Shown here piece after piece: positions 19,037-29,620 of a stretch of DNA of 64,000 nucleotides. Under the pieces are notes generated by a model. That model did not search any database, had not been told where the DNA came from, and saw nothing but the letters and a program-made list of their open reading frames with translations. Source of the stretch: Planctomycetota bacterium (lineage in GTDB: Bacteria > Planctomycetota > PLA2 > JAEUHO01); NCBI GenBank assembly GCA_020631815.1, contig JACKGW010000011.1, positions 40,613 to 104,612 on the forward strand, read 5' to 3'. Every line of letters starts with the position of its first letter. Within the stretch, counting starts at the first letter, position 1. The position numbers were made by a program, and so were the translations under genes.

Positions 19037-19248
19037 GGATTCGTTGATCCGTTGGGGTGCGCGAGTGCGGCTCGCCAGATGCTCGGCCGCGCACCGCCAT
19101 CGGCTCCTCGAGTGAACAGACCACGAGTCGTCGCCGATGGTGGCACGCTGCCGTCGCCCTGACGACCCGATCCGTTTCGCGAGCCCATCAGAAGGCATGA
19201 GGCGCAAGTCAAGTCAGCGGGCCGTCGCGACGATGTCGCGGCGGCCCG
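19037..19248 (+). repeat. Post-porin repeat module (type 1, second copy)
   Basis: Near-identical to 928-1139, with the CCGCCATCGGC/GCCGATGGTGG inner hairpin (one G-U), the GCCCTGACGACCCG motif at 19157, and hairpin C at 19218-19248 followed by TTTGCGTTGG. It ends about 50 bp before the next gene's promoter. Confidence 0.7.
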
Positions 19249-19301
19249 TTTGCGTTGGTGGGCTGTCCGCCGCCAGCGAGGGTGGTCTCGCAGGCGGCTC
19301 G

Positions 19302-19315
19302 TAGACTTCGCGACC
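19302..19315 (+). promoter_or_regulatory. TAGACT box 8 nt before the uvrA-like start
   Basis: TAGACT (19302-19307) is followed by 8 nt and ATG with no Shine-Dalgarno. It matches the leaderless pattern seen at eight other starts in the window. Confidence 0.45.
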
Positions 19316-22300
19316 ATGACCGACGCTGACGTCATCCGGCTGCGCGGAGCGCGCCAGCACAACCTGCGCGGCGTCGACCTGGACGTCCCCGTCGGGCGCA
19401 TGACCGTGGTGACGGGCGTCTCGGGCAGCGGCAAGTCGAGCCTGGCCTTCCACGCGCTGTATGCGAAGGTCAGCGGCGGTACGTGGAAGTTGCTTCTCGG
19501 CTACGCGCAAAGCGGTTCCTCGAGCGCATGGACCGGCCCGCCGTGGACGCGGTGGAGGATCCCCGCCGCTCGCCCTCGAGCGGCTGCGCGGCACCCTCAC
19601 GGGTGGACGCTCGACCGTCGCCACCCTGGCCGAGCTCCACGATCCCCTGCGCCTGCTCGTGCGTCTGGCGGACCTCAGCTACACCGCCTGCGGCGAGCCT
19701 GTTCGCCCCGACCTTCGGCCACCACGGTGGCCGACGCCCTGCAAAGCCGGAGACCAGGGCTCACGCTGGGTCCTCGCCTTCAGGTCGGCGTTGGGCGCAC
19801 GGCGGCGCTGGACAGAGCGGTCCAGGATCTCTCCCGCGCGGGCCTGCCGCCTCTGGGCGTCCGACGGTGTCGTCGACCTCGCCGCGCTGGCGGTGGCGGC
19901 CCCCTCAGGGGAGCGTGGTCGTGACCCGATCGCGTGGTCGTGGGAGGACCGCCGCGCGCGCCTCTCGACAGCGTCAGCGAGCGGCCTTCCGCGCGGCGGC
20001 AGCGGCTCCTCGCCATCGGGTCGATGGCGACAAAGCGCCTCCGCTTCAACGCCGGAAATCGCCTGTGCCCGCCTGCGGCTGCGGCACCACGCACCTCGGC
20101 CCGCGACGTTCAGCTTCAGCAGCCCGCTCAGGGGCGTGTAGCAGGCGCTGCAGTGGCTTCAGCCGTGTCACGGGCGTCGATCACGGCGGTCGTGCCGTTG
20201 CCCCGGACCACGCGCTCCGAGCAGGGGCGCCGTTCGGCCCGTTCAGAGACGCCCGGCCCACCGCAAAGGGAGCGCTCGCGCTTGCTGGCCTGGGCCGCAG
20301 AACGGCGTCCCGACAGACGTCCCTATGGAGACCTGCCGCCGGGTGCGCCGCGCACCATCCTGGAAGCGGTGACGGCTACGATGGCGTCGAGGGCCACTTC
20401 GCGCACGCCACGGCGCAGGCCACCAAGGTGCACGTGCGCGTGCATCGCGCACCGCGGTTACCCGCCATGCCGGACTGTCGGGGCGCGCGACGCTGGGCCC
20501 CGAGGTCCAGGCCTGGCGTGTGTTCCGGTCGCACGCTGCCAGGTGCTTGCGCTCTCCGTCACAGCGGCCCGTGGGCTGTTCCGCGAGGAGGCTGAGCACG
20601 CCTCGTCTCGCTTCCCTGCCGATCACCCGCAGAGTCGTTCCGGCTGCGCGACCCTTCGCCTTGAGATCGAGCGCGCCTGGCCTACCTGGACGATGGGAAA
20701 CCGGCTACCTCACGCTCAGGCCGCGCGGGCCGCACGCTGTCCGGCACGGTGAGGTTAAACGCGTTCACCTCACCGCCGCGATCGGGCGTTTCCAACCTGA
20801 CCGGCGCCCTGTTCGTGCTCGACGAGCCTTCGGTGGAACACCCCCAGACACGGCGCGCTTGGTGACCCAGCTGCGGCGCCTTGTCAGCCGGGGCAGCACC
20901 TGAGGTGGTAGTCGTGGGCACGGCGCCACATAATCTTAGCCGCCGCCGATCACGTCACGTGGACCTCGGCCCGGAAAACGGCGAGCTTTGACGGCCGCAT
21001 CGTGGCACCAGGGCACGACAGAAGGACCTCGTGCGCGTTCCGAGGCATCACCGGACGCTGGCTTGCGGCGAGCGAACTGCGGCGCCGCGACCCGGCCCGA
21101 AGGTGGGCGCGACGGTGGGGGGTGTGAAGGGCGCGGACGCGAACAACCTCAAGGGTGTCGACTTGATGGTTCGCCTCGGAGAGCTGACGGCCCCTCGCCG
21201 GCGTCAGCGGCTCCGGCAAGTCGACACTGGCACGACGTCCTCTACTTGGCGCTGGCGCGTGCGCTCGGTCGACGGGGAACGCCCGGCGCGCACAGCACCG
21301 TGCACGGGCCGCGAGGGCGCTCCAGCGACGTCGTGCTCGTCGACCAAGGGCGGCCAGCAGGGGCTTCGTCGCGCGCCAACCCGGCGCGACTACGTCAGGG
21401 GCCTGGACGCCATTCGCACCACTCGCAGCGACGCCCGCGGCGAAGAACTTTCAAGCTAGCTGGCGTTCTCCTTCAATGTCAGGTGGGCGCTGCGGGGGCG
21501 TGTCAGGGCGACCGGGCTCGAGCAGATCGAGATGCTGTTCCTGTCCGACATCGAGCTCGTCTGCTCGGAGTGCGAGGAGTGCGCTGCGCTGCGTCGTCCA
21601 GGGGAGGTGCTCTGGCAGGGCCACTCCGTGAGCGACTTACTCGCGCTGAGCGTCGAGACGCTGGCCCTGTTCGCGAAAGGCCAAGGAAGCGTCGGCTCGA
21701 CAGGCAGCGGCAGCGCTCGAGCCAGTGGCGCGTGTGGGCCTGGGCTACCACCACGCTCAGTCAACGCGCGGCACGCTCTCCAGCGGCAATTAGCGCGCCA
21801 CCCGTCTTGCGCGGCGCTGGGCGAAGCGTGCACAAGCCGCGCGCCTCTACGTGTTCGACGAGCCCACGACGGGCTGCACATGGAGGGCGTGGCGCGCGCC
21901 TGCTCCGCGGCCTGCGCCACTGGCCGAACGCGGCCACAGCGTGCTCGTCGTGGAGCACCCACCCCGAGCTGCTGGTCGGCCCGATCGCCTCGTCGAGCTG
22001 GGCCTGGCGCGCGGGCGCGGAAGGTGGACAGGTATTGTTAGCCGACGGGTGATACGCCCGCCGAGGTAGCCTGGGGGACACGGCGACCCGCGCCGTTTCC
22101 TGCGTGACCCGCTGGCTGCCATCCGTCAGGCCGCAAGCTGCCCCCCGCTCGCAGCCAGGCACCGCGGGCATCGAGATCCGGGGCGCACGCCATCCTGCAA
22201 CCTGAAGGACGTCAACATCGACGTGCCGCGATCCTTCACCAGTAGTCCAATGGGCCGAGCGGATCGGCAGAGTCGTCGCTGGCGTTCGACATCGTGTTCG

Positions 22301-24931
22301 CCGAGGGGCAGCGCCGCTACATCCCGGACGCTTGGATCCTACGCGCGCGGCGGTTCGTCCGGGGATGGCGCGGCGGACACGTGGACCACGTCATGGCATT
22401 CCGCACATTGGCCGTAGGTAGCGCACCGTAGCCGCGGCGGACGCCCTCGACCGTCGCGACCGTGACGGAGATTTCCGCACCACGTGCGATGCTGCTGCAC
22501 GTGCGGCAAGGCCACTGCCCGCTCTGCGATCGTCCCTCTCGCAGCGCAACAGTCCGACGCCCGGCGGACGTCATGCGCGCCACCGCCGGTCGCGCCGAGG
22601 CGCGCCTGCTGGCGCCCGCATCTGGGGCGCAAGGGGCTTCCCCACCGCGACGTGTTGAAGCCATCGTCCGCGCACGGCGGCTGAAGCGTGGGTCAACCGG
22701 CGTGTGGCGTTCCCTGGATCCCCCTGCGCAGCTGGATAGCTGCGCGAGCACGACATCGCCGAAGTGGTGGCCCATCTGCCGCCGCGCGCGACGGCGGCCG
22801 CTTGGCGCAGGCCGTTGCGGTGCGCTGGGTCAGCGCAGGGCACGCTGGGCCTCTCACCCGGCAGCGAGGCAGCGCGTTGGTACGCGGGCGAGGCGCATGC
22901 CCCGAGCGCAGGATCGGCGTCCCGAGATGGACCCGCGCGTATTCAGCCACAACAGCCGACGGGGTTGGTGTCCGTCAATGTCGCGGCCTGAGCACGGGCC
23001 GAGATCGATCCCGAGCGCTTGCCCGTGGATCCTGGCAAGACGCTCTCCCGGGCGAACGTTACCTTTCTTCGACTCGACCGCGATCTGCGCAAGGCGTTCG
23101 TCCGCGAAGGCGCGCACGGCGTTCCCGGCTTCTCCGCGCAGACACGCTGAGAGAACTCCCGCGGCGACGCGCAACGGCCTGCCTGGCAGGGGCGCAGCGC
23201 CCGCGTTCGTCCGGTTTTGACCGAGCGCATCGCGGCACATCTTCCGCGACTCCGGTGAGGGCTTGCCGCGACGGCTCGGCGACATCGTGCGTGACATCCC
23301 TGCCACGTGCGGCGGTAGTCAGCTGCGGCCCGAGGCCAGCGCCGATGATGCGCGTGGGAGGGCGGACGCTGCCGGACCTGCTGGCGCTCCCCTTGGCGGA
23401 CCTCGGTCCCGCGCTCGGGCCTTGGACCTGGATGCGGGCCCAGGCTCATCGCCTTGAAGCCCCTGCTCGGCGAGATCCGCCGAGGCGGATCGACCTGTTG
23501 AACCGCTTGGGTCTCCGGGTACCGGGACTGGATCGCGACGGCGGCGCTCTCCGGTGGCGGGCGCAGCGCTTCGCGCATCGCGGCGCAGCTCTCGGCAGCC
23601 CGCTCCGCGCGGCGCGTGCTCTACGTGCTCGACGAGCCCACGATCGGCCTGCATGCGCGCGACAGCCGCACCCTGGTGGCGGCACTGCGCGAAAGGCTGG
23701 CCTCGCCTTGCGGCAACGGGTTGCTCTGGTGGTCGGCACGACCTCGGAACCATCGAGCAAGCGGAGCCGCGTGATCGACCTCGGGCGGCGGCGGGCGTCA
23801 CGGCAGCGGGCACATCGTGGCCCAGGGCGCGCCCGCCGAGCTGCAGCGCCTCGCCAGGCGCGCCCACAGGTCGCCTGATGGCGCAGCCCGGCACCACGTT
23901 GTCGGATGGCGCCACCGGCGCGGTGGTCACGATGCTCGCGCTCCGTTTCGCGGCACCTCGTGGACGTCGGCGTCGATGTCCCGCTCAGCCTCGTCTGATG
24001 GTGACCAGCGTCTCAGGCGCGGAGCAAGTCCACGCTCGTCCCGGCGGCTGGTCCCGCGGTCCTGAACGTGGCAGCCGACCGACGTCGCACCGGGCGGGGA
24101 GCGCAGCTCAGGCGCACCAGGCGCCGTAGGCCGCCTTGTCGAGGTCGACGCGAGCCCGCTCGGCAGCACGCCGCGGGCGTGCCCGCCACCTACCTGGGCA
24201 TCTGGGACGACTTGCGCCGACTTCGCGGCTACGCCCGAGGCCCAGGCCCGCGGCTACGGCCCCAGGCGCTTCTCGTTCAACACGCCGGGCGGTGCTGCCC
24301 CGCCTGCGACGGACGGGGTGAGCAGTCGTCGAGATGACGTTCGCGGACGTCCACGTGCCATGCGAGCGCTGCGACGGCGCGCGGTTCGAACCAGAGACGC
24401 TCGAGATCGCTGGCAGGGGCTGTCGGCGGCCGACCTGCTCAGGCTCACGTTCAGAGGAAGGCGGCGGGAAGCTGGCGGACCTGCCGCGCGTCCGCTCCCC
24501 TGCTGGCACTCATGAATCGGCCTCCAGGCGCACTGCGCTGGGGCGTACCTCGCCCACGCTCTCCGGGTGGCGGGCGCAGCGAAGATGCACGCGTGCCGTT
24601 GAGCTGGGCGCCGCGGCCCGAGCGGACACGCGGGCACGCTCTACGTCCTCGACGAGGCCGACCATCGGTCTGCACGGCAGACGTGGACCGCCTCATCGCT
24701 ACCCTGCGTCCCTTCGTCAGGCGCGGCGACACGGTGCTCGTCATCGAGCATCACCTCCCGACCTGATTGCCGCCGCGGACCCACGTCATCGACCTGGGGC
24801 CCAGGCGGCGCCGCAGGGGCGCGTGGCCACTGGGATCGCCGCGCGACGTCGCGCGCAGGACCACGGCCACGAGGTCGCCTCGCGGAAGCCGCACGGCCCC
24901 AGCGCCAGACGCGCGGCGCTCCTCCGCGTAG
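19316..24931 (+). pseudogene. uvrA: Tandem (double) UvrA-type excinuclease ABC subunit A, broken by indels
   Basis: The start is clean: IRLRGARQHNLRGVDLDVPV, then a Walker A in VTGVSGSGKSSLAF (about residues 36-49). After 19460 the frame breaks repeatedly, but UvrA landmarks continue over 5.6 kb. First half: RFLERMDRP, a DYVRGLDAIRT-like insertion, IEMLFLSDIELVC, VGLGY, and VFDEPTTG near 21850 with LRHWPNAATACSSW-type H-loop remnants. A second UvrA starts near 22170: IEIRGAR, LKDVNIDVP, SLAFDIVFAEGQRRY, CPLCDRPSR, VLYVLDEPTIGLHARD near 23620, a fourth cassette (VMVTSVSGA, LGIWDDLRR, FSFNTPGG, CPACDGRG, MTFADVHVPCERCDG), and LYVLDEPTIGLH near 24650, ending at TAG 24929-24931. A normal UvrA is about 950 aa; this would be about 1850 aa with four ATPase cassettes. 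Nucleotide-excision-repair damage recognition or a UvrA2-like role is likely if intact. Dense indels may be sequence errors. Confidence 0.7.
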
Positions 24932-24942
24932 TCTCAGGGCCC
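24929..24942 (+). promoter_or_regulatory. TAGTCT box 8 nt before ATG 24943
   Basis: TAGTCT (24929-24934) overlaps the probable stop of the uvrA-like gene and lies 8 nt before the next ATG. It fits the leaderless-start pattern. Confidence 0.35.
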
Positions 24943-26351
24943 ATGCGCATCGGATCGCCCTGTTCCTCCCTGCTCGCATCGGAGCCGTCGCCTGGGGTGG
25001 TCGCCTGCGGCGAGGACTCCTCGGCGGCGATGCGCGTCGCCATCCAGACCTTGCCGGGCGACGGCGCGCCACCGAGCCGATCTGGCTCCTGCCCCTGGAC
25101 CAGAACCGGGGGCGTCGCGCTGCTGCGTCCACCGGTGTCGACGACGGAATGCACCTCTACGAAAGTCCGATGCGCCCGCGAAAGGTGTCTATCGCGTCGG
25201 GGAACGACGCGGGCTGGAGCCCACGCTCGCGACCGGCCAGACGCTCACGCAGTTCCACGCCGAACCGGGTGGTCCGCCGACTTTCACGCGCTGGCGGAAC
25301 GCTCTACATGCGTCCGCGCTTGGCGGATGCATGGCGTCATCGGACATCGCCGTCGAGCGCTACGTCGAGGGGCGACCGGAGTTCGATAAGGGGCGTTTGT
25401 TGACCCCCAGGGCAGCCCGGCGGCTGGCTCATGGTCCGCTTGCCGAAGGACGTCTTGGTGCCCGGTGCGCGACTGCGCGCCTTCGCCGTCTTCGAAGGCA
25501 ACGTGCCCACGAGCGCTGTCACCCTGGCCGTCGGCGACAAGCCGGACGTTCCCTACATCCGTCTGCTCGAGCCAGCGACGGGTCTGCCGCTGACCGTCGA
25601 GCTCGTCCATGGCCACGTCGAGGACGGGACGGAGGCCGAGCTGCAGCTGGTCGATCACCCACTCGACATCACGTGGACGGCGCGCTTCGCCCGCGACCGC
25701 GCATGGTTCTCGGGGCTCGGCGACCACGTCGAGGGGATGTACGTGACGATCCCCGCGTGGGGCGAGCTGGCCCGCTGGCACGTCGGCGAGGAGGCCTGGC
25801 TGAAGGAACAAGCCCTGCTCCCGCTGGCCATGGGCCCGAAGAGCGAGCCGCGTCGCGTGGCGCTGCCCGCCCTGCCCAAGGGCCTGCGCCCGGATCGCGT
25901 CCTCTTGCGTGCGCCAGCTGGGGATCGCCTCGGGCAGGTGCCGCTCGAACGTCACGACGATGGAGGCTGGTCCATCGTGGTCCCTGCGGGCGAGCACGTC
26001 GGCTGGCTCGAGGCCGATGGTTCGTTTTCCGCCATCACCATTCCCGCCGGAGACGGACCCGCGAAGGTGGAGGCGCCCACGGCGCCTGCCACCATCGTGG
26101 GGAGCGTCGTCGACTCGCGTGATTCCGTGCGCGTGCGAGCCGAGCGCGAAGAGGCCGAGGGGATTTGGGTCGGTGGAGCGGGATTCGACACGGCGCCCGA
26201 CACGGGTCTCGGCTACGAGATGCGCGTTCCGCCGGGACGCTGGCGTGTGCGCGTGGTCCGTTCCGACCTCCGCATGACCGAGCCGCGCACCGTTCCACTC
26301 CTGCTGGAATCGGGCGCGCGATTCACCGGCTTTGACCTCTCCGTGCGTTGA
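24943..26351 (+). pseudogene. Exported hypothetical protein, 5' part frameshifted
   Basis: From 25431 to 26351 one frame is open for 306 clean residues (VRLPKDVLVPGARLRAFAVF to GARFTGFDLSVR). Before that, the frame shifts several times but the coding sense continues: an ATG at 24943 begins a hydrophobic, signal-like MRI-LFLP segment, followed by GMHLYESP, GQTLTQFHAEPGG and SDIAVERYVEGRPEFDKGRL pieces. The whole would be about 460 aa. The C-terminal part has repeated beta-rich segments of the kind seen in carboxypeptidase-regulatory-like domains, but I do not recognise a family. The boundary between damaged and clean sequence (about 25.4 kb) falls inside this gene. Confidence 0.55.
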
Positions 26352-26590
26352 TGGCGCGTGCTCAGGTGCTGGGGTGCGGCCAGGCGGCTCGCCAGATGCT
26401 CGGTCCCGCACCGCCATCGGCTCCTCGAGGCAGCGTCCTTGGCGCGGCCTGCCAAGGCAGGCCGACGCGGACCACGAGTCGTCGCCGATCTTGGTCGCCG
26501 GTGCCGTAGGCACAGCAGCCGAGCCGCGCAGGCTGCGGGAGGCGAGCGCGCGCTACCTTCGCCCTGACGACCCGATGTGTGAAGCGAGTC
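26352..26590 (+). repeat. Dispersed copy of the type 1 repeat module
   Basis: This follows a non-porin gene. It has GCGGCTCGCCAGATGCTCGG (26391), the CCATCGGCTCCTCGAG segment with an inserted GC-rich hairpin (GGCCTGCC/GGCAGGCC, about 26449-26467), CCACGAGTCGTCGCCGAT, and CGCCCTGACGACCCGAT near 26560. The final hairpin C is missing. Confidence 0.6.
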
Positions 26591-26708
26591 CCTCGGTCCG
26601 GGGTTTGGCGGTCGGACGGCGCTCGCTGAGCGCTGACAGAGACGGAGGGTTCCGTTGACCGCCCCTTCGTGCGCGCGGTAGGGTCGCGGGCCACCTGAGG
26701 AGCCCGCC

Positions 26709-27368
26709 ATGACCCGTCAGGAACCGCCCTTCGAACCCGCTCCGCCGCGCGCGACGCCCGCCGACCACGCCACGCGGGTAAGCCGTCGCGGTCTGTTCAA
26801 GGGAGCAGGCGCCGCCGCCGTGAGTGCCGCGCTGCTGGGCGCCCGCGAGACGCTCGCCCGAGAGGCCGCCGTGGCCGACGAGGTGCGCACGCAGGGCCCC
26901 GGCCTGGTGCCCATCACGCTGCGGGTGAACGGCGAAGAGCGCAAGGTGCAGGTCGAGCCGCGCACCACGCTGCTCTCCGCCTTGCGCCTGCGGCTGGACC
27001 TCACGGGTGCCAAGCCGGTCTGCGAGCGCAGTCAGTGCGGCGCGTGCACGGTGTGGCTCGATGGCCAGACGGTCTACGCCTGCAGCGTGCTGGCCGTCGA
27101 AGCCGAAGGGCGCGAGGTGACCACGGTCGAGGGCCTCGGAACGCCGAGCGACATGCATCCCGTGCAAGCCGCCTTCTGTGCGGAGGACGCGCTGCAGTGC
27201 GGCTTCTGTACGCCGGGCATGGTGATGGCGTGCGCCTTCGCCGTGAAGCAGCACGGCAAGGACCTCACCGAGGACCAAGCCCGCGCGGCCGTCGCGGGCA
27301 ACCTCTGCCGCTGCGGCACCCACCCGCACGTGCTTCGCGCAGCGCTTCGCGCCGCGAAGGGGGAGTAG
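26709..27368 (+). CDS. Tat-exported [2Fe-2S] subunit of a PaoABC-type molybdenum hydroxylase
   Basis: 219 aa. A twin-arginine signal (VSRRGLFKGAGAAAVSAALL, residues 24-43) precedes a plant-type ferredoxin domain with Cys105, 110, 113 and 125, and an all-helical second [2Fe-2S] domain with Cys164, 167, 200 and 202 (CGFC and CRCG). This is the CoxS/XdhC-like electron-transfer subunit. The Tat signal is specific for periplasmic aldehyde oxidoreductases such as E. coli PaoA (YagT); the complex folds in the cytoplasm and is exported. ATG 26709 has GAGGAGCCCGCC before it, and a TAGGGT box lies at 26678-26683 about 25 nt upstream. It is first of a tight four-gene operon. The aldehyde substrate is not predictable. 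Confidence 0.9.
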   Translation: MTRQEPPFEPAPPRATPADHATRVSRRGLFKGAGAAAVSAALLGARETLAREAAVADEVRTQGPGLVPITLRVNGEERKVQVEPRTTLLSALRLRLDLTGAKPVCERSQCGACTVWLDGQTVYACSVLAVEAEGREVTTVEGLGTPSDMHPVQAAFCAEDALQCGFCTPGMVMACAFAVKQHGKDLTEDQARAAVAGNLCRCGTHPHVLRAALRAAKGE

Positions 27369-27371
27369 GCC

Positions 27372-29618
27372 ATGGCTCGCCGCGTCACCTACACGACCGG
27401 TCTCGTGGGTAGCGACGAACGCGTCGCCCAGCACCCCCAGGCCCGGCGCGAGATCACCGTCGACGTCCATGACGACGACGCCACGCCGTGGGGCGTCGAC
27501 GCCAAGCTGCGGGTCGTCGGTACCGACGTGCCGCGCGTCGACGGGCCCGCCAAGGCCACGGGCGCGGCCAAGTACACCTACGACATCCAGCCGCAGGGGC
27601 TTTGTTTCGCCGGCCTCGTCACCTCGCCGCACGCGCATGCCGAGGTGCAGGCGGTCGACGTGGCCGCTGCGCTGAAGATCCCCGGTGTGTTGGTGGCCCG
27701 TGCCGCGGGCGGCCGTCAGGTGACCTTCCCCGGCTCGATCGTGGCGGTCGTGTGCGCCGAGAGCGAGGAGGCGCTCGACGACGGTCTTCGCGCCGTCGTC
27801 GTCACCTACGACGTGAAGCCGCCCGCCGTGACGGTCGAAGACGCAATGGCCGACGGCGCCGCGCAGGTCGACCGCCGGGCGCCCAACGTGCCGCCCGAGG
27901 ACGACCCCCGCGCCACCATGCGCCGCGGAGATGCCCAGGGCGCGTGGGACGCCGCCGAGGTCAAGGTCGAGGGTACGTGGCGCACGGCCATCCAGACCCA
28001 CAGCTGCCTCGAGCCCCACGGTGTCGTCGTGCAGGTGATGCCCGATGGTCACGCCACGATCTGGGCCAGCACGCAGGCAACCTCCGGCTTTGCCGCGGGG
28101 CCGGCGATGAGTCGTGCGCTCGGTGTTCCTGCCGCCAAGATCCGCGTCCTCACCGAGCACATGGGCGGCGGTTTCGGCAGCAAGTTCGGCGCACTCGAGT
28201 GGGATGTCCTTGCGGCCGAGCTGGCGCGCGAGACGAGGCGCCCTGTGCGCATGCTGCTCTCGCGCCGTCTCGAGCACCTGCTCGGCGGCAACCGGCCCGA
28301 CTCCATCCAGCAGATGGAGCTTGGGGGCACCAAGGACGGACGTTTCACGGTGCTGCGTGGCGACGTGCTGGGCACCGCAGGCAACGCGGCCGGTGGTGCC
28401 GGCTCCAACAACGTCATGGTGTACGGCCTGCCCAACGTCGCGATGCGTCAGCGCACGGTGCGCACGCACACGGCCCGCGCGGCGGCCTTCCGTGCCCCGC
28501 GTCATCCCCAAGGCGCCTTCGCCCTCGAGGGGGTCATCGACCGCTTCGCGCATGCCGCGGGCCTGGACCCGCTGGAGGTGCGCAAGCGCAACGACGACCA
28601 TCCGATCCGTCGCATCCAGTGGGACCTGGCCGCCGAGCGCATCGGCTGGGCCGAGGCGCGCGGCCGCGGCGGCCAACGCAAGGACGGGCCCTGGCGCTTC
28701 GGCGTGGGCTGCGCGGCGGCTCGCTGGAGCAATGCGGGGCGCGGCGCGTGGCGTGTGGACCTCAAGGTCCACGCCGACGGACACGTCGCGGTCATGAGCG
28801 GCGTGCAGGACATCGGGACGGGTACGCGCACGCTCATGGCCGTGCTGGTCGCCGAAGAGCTCGGGATCGGCGTGGACCGCGTCGACGTGCGCGTCGGCGA
28901 CACCGACTACCCGCCGGGCCCGGGCAGCGGCGGCAGCACGACGTCGCCGTCCATCGGACCCGCGGCGCGTGAAGCGGCGTTGCATGCACGCGAGGGCGTG
29001 GCCGCCAAGCTGGCGGAGGCCTGGGACGTGCCCGTGGCGGACATCGGCTGGAAGGACGGGCACTACGAAGCCGGCGGCCGCACGGCCTCGTTCGAAGAGG
29101 CGGCTCGCCTGGTCGGCACGGGCGGGCTGGCCGTCAGCGGCACGCGCCGACCCAACTACGAGGGTCCCTACGGGGAGACGGCTGGCGTCCAGATGGCCGA
29201 AGTGGCCGTGGACGTCGAGACGGGCGTCGTGCGCGTGAAGCGCGTCGTGGCCGTCCATGACGCGGGCCGCCTGGTAGATACGCTCACGGCACGCAGCCAG
29301 GTCAACGGCGGCGTGCTGCAAGGCATCTCGTTCGCGCTCCACGAAGAGCGCCGCCTGGACCGTGCGCAGGGCGACATGGTCAACCCCACCTTCGACACGT
29401 ATCGCATCCTCGGCTTGGCCGACACGCCGCAGATCGACGTCCTCCTGACGTCCGTCGTCAGCGGGTTCAACAACGCCGGGATCATGGGCTTGGGCGAGCC
29501 CGCCACGGTGCCCACCGCCGCTGCGGTGGCCGGCGCCGTGTACGACGCGATCGGTGTGCAAGTCACGGAGCTGCCCATGACGCCTGCCCGCGTCTTGGCC
29601 GCCCTGGAAGGAGCCTGA
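27372..29618 (+). CDS. Molybdopterin-binding catalytic subunit of the aldehyde oxidase
   Basis: 748 aa, starting 4 nt after the iron-sulfur gene. It has the aldehyde oxidase/xanthine dehydrogenase a/b hammerhead domain (from DVPRVDGPAKATGAAKYTYD, about residues 54-160), then the large Moco-binding domain with GGGFGSKFG (about 272), RAPRHPQGAFALE (about 374), QDIGTGTRT (about 480) and GSGGSTTSPS. The catalytic Glu lies in GLGEPATVP (Glu709). Length matches PaoC/YagR-type subunits (about 730 aa). With the Tat-signal subunit it should act in the periplasm, oxidising an aldehyde or N-heterocycle. Moco-cytosine (MCD) insertion usually needs a XdhC/PaoD chaperone, which is not in this window. Confidence 0.92.
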   Translation: MARRVTYTTGLVGSDERVAQHPQARREITVDVHDDDATPWGVDAKLRVVGTDVPRVDGPAKATGAAKYTYDIQPQGLCFAGLVTSPHAHAEVQAVDVAAALKIPGVLVARAAGGRQVTFPGSIVAVVCAESEEALDDGLRAVVVTYDVKPPAVTVEDAMADGAAQVDRRAPNVPPEDDPRATMRRGDAQGAWDAAEVKVEGTWRTAIQTHSCLEPHGVVVQVMPDGHATIWASTQATSGFAAGPAMSRALGVPAAKIRVLTEHMGGGFGSKFGALEWDVLAAELARETRRPVRMLLSRRLEHLLGGNRPDSIQQMELGGTKDGRFTVLRGDVLGTAGNAAGGAGSNNVMVYGLPNVAMRQRTVRTHTARAAAFRAPRHPQGAFALEGVIDRFAHAAGLDPLEVRKRNDDHPIRRIQWDLAAERIGWAEARGRGGQRKDGPWRFGVGCAAARWSNAGRGAWRVDLKVHADGHVAVMSGVQDIGTGTRTLMAVLVAEELGIGVDRVDVRVGDTDYPPGPGSGGSTTSPSIGPAAREAALHAREGVAAKLAEAWDVPVADIGWKDGHYEAGGRTASFEEAARLVGTGGLAVSGTRRPNYEGPYGETAGVQMAEVAVDVETGVVRVKRVVAVHDAGRLVDTLTARSQVNGGVLQGISFALHEERRLDRAQGDMVNPTFDTYRILGLADTPQIDVLLTSVVSGFNNAGIMGLGEPATVPTAAAVAGAVYDAIGVQVTELPMTPARVLAALEGA

Positions 29619-29620
29619 TC

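Noticed and set aside
19316..24931. Programmed frameshifting in the uvrA-like gene
   Set aside because: There are many breaks in both directions at non-slippery sites, and neighbouring unrelated genes show the same pattern.
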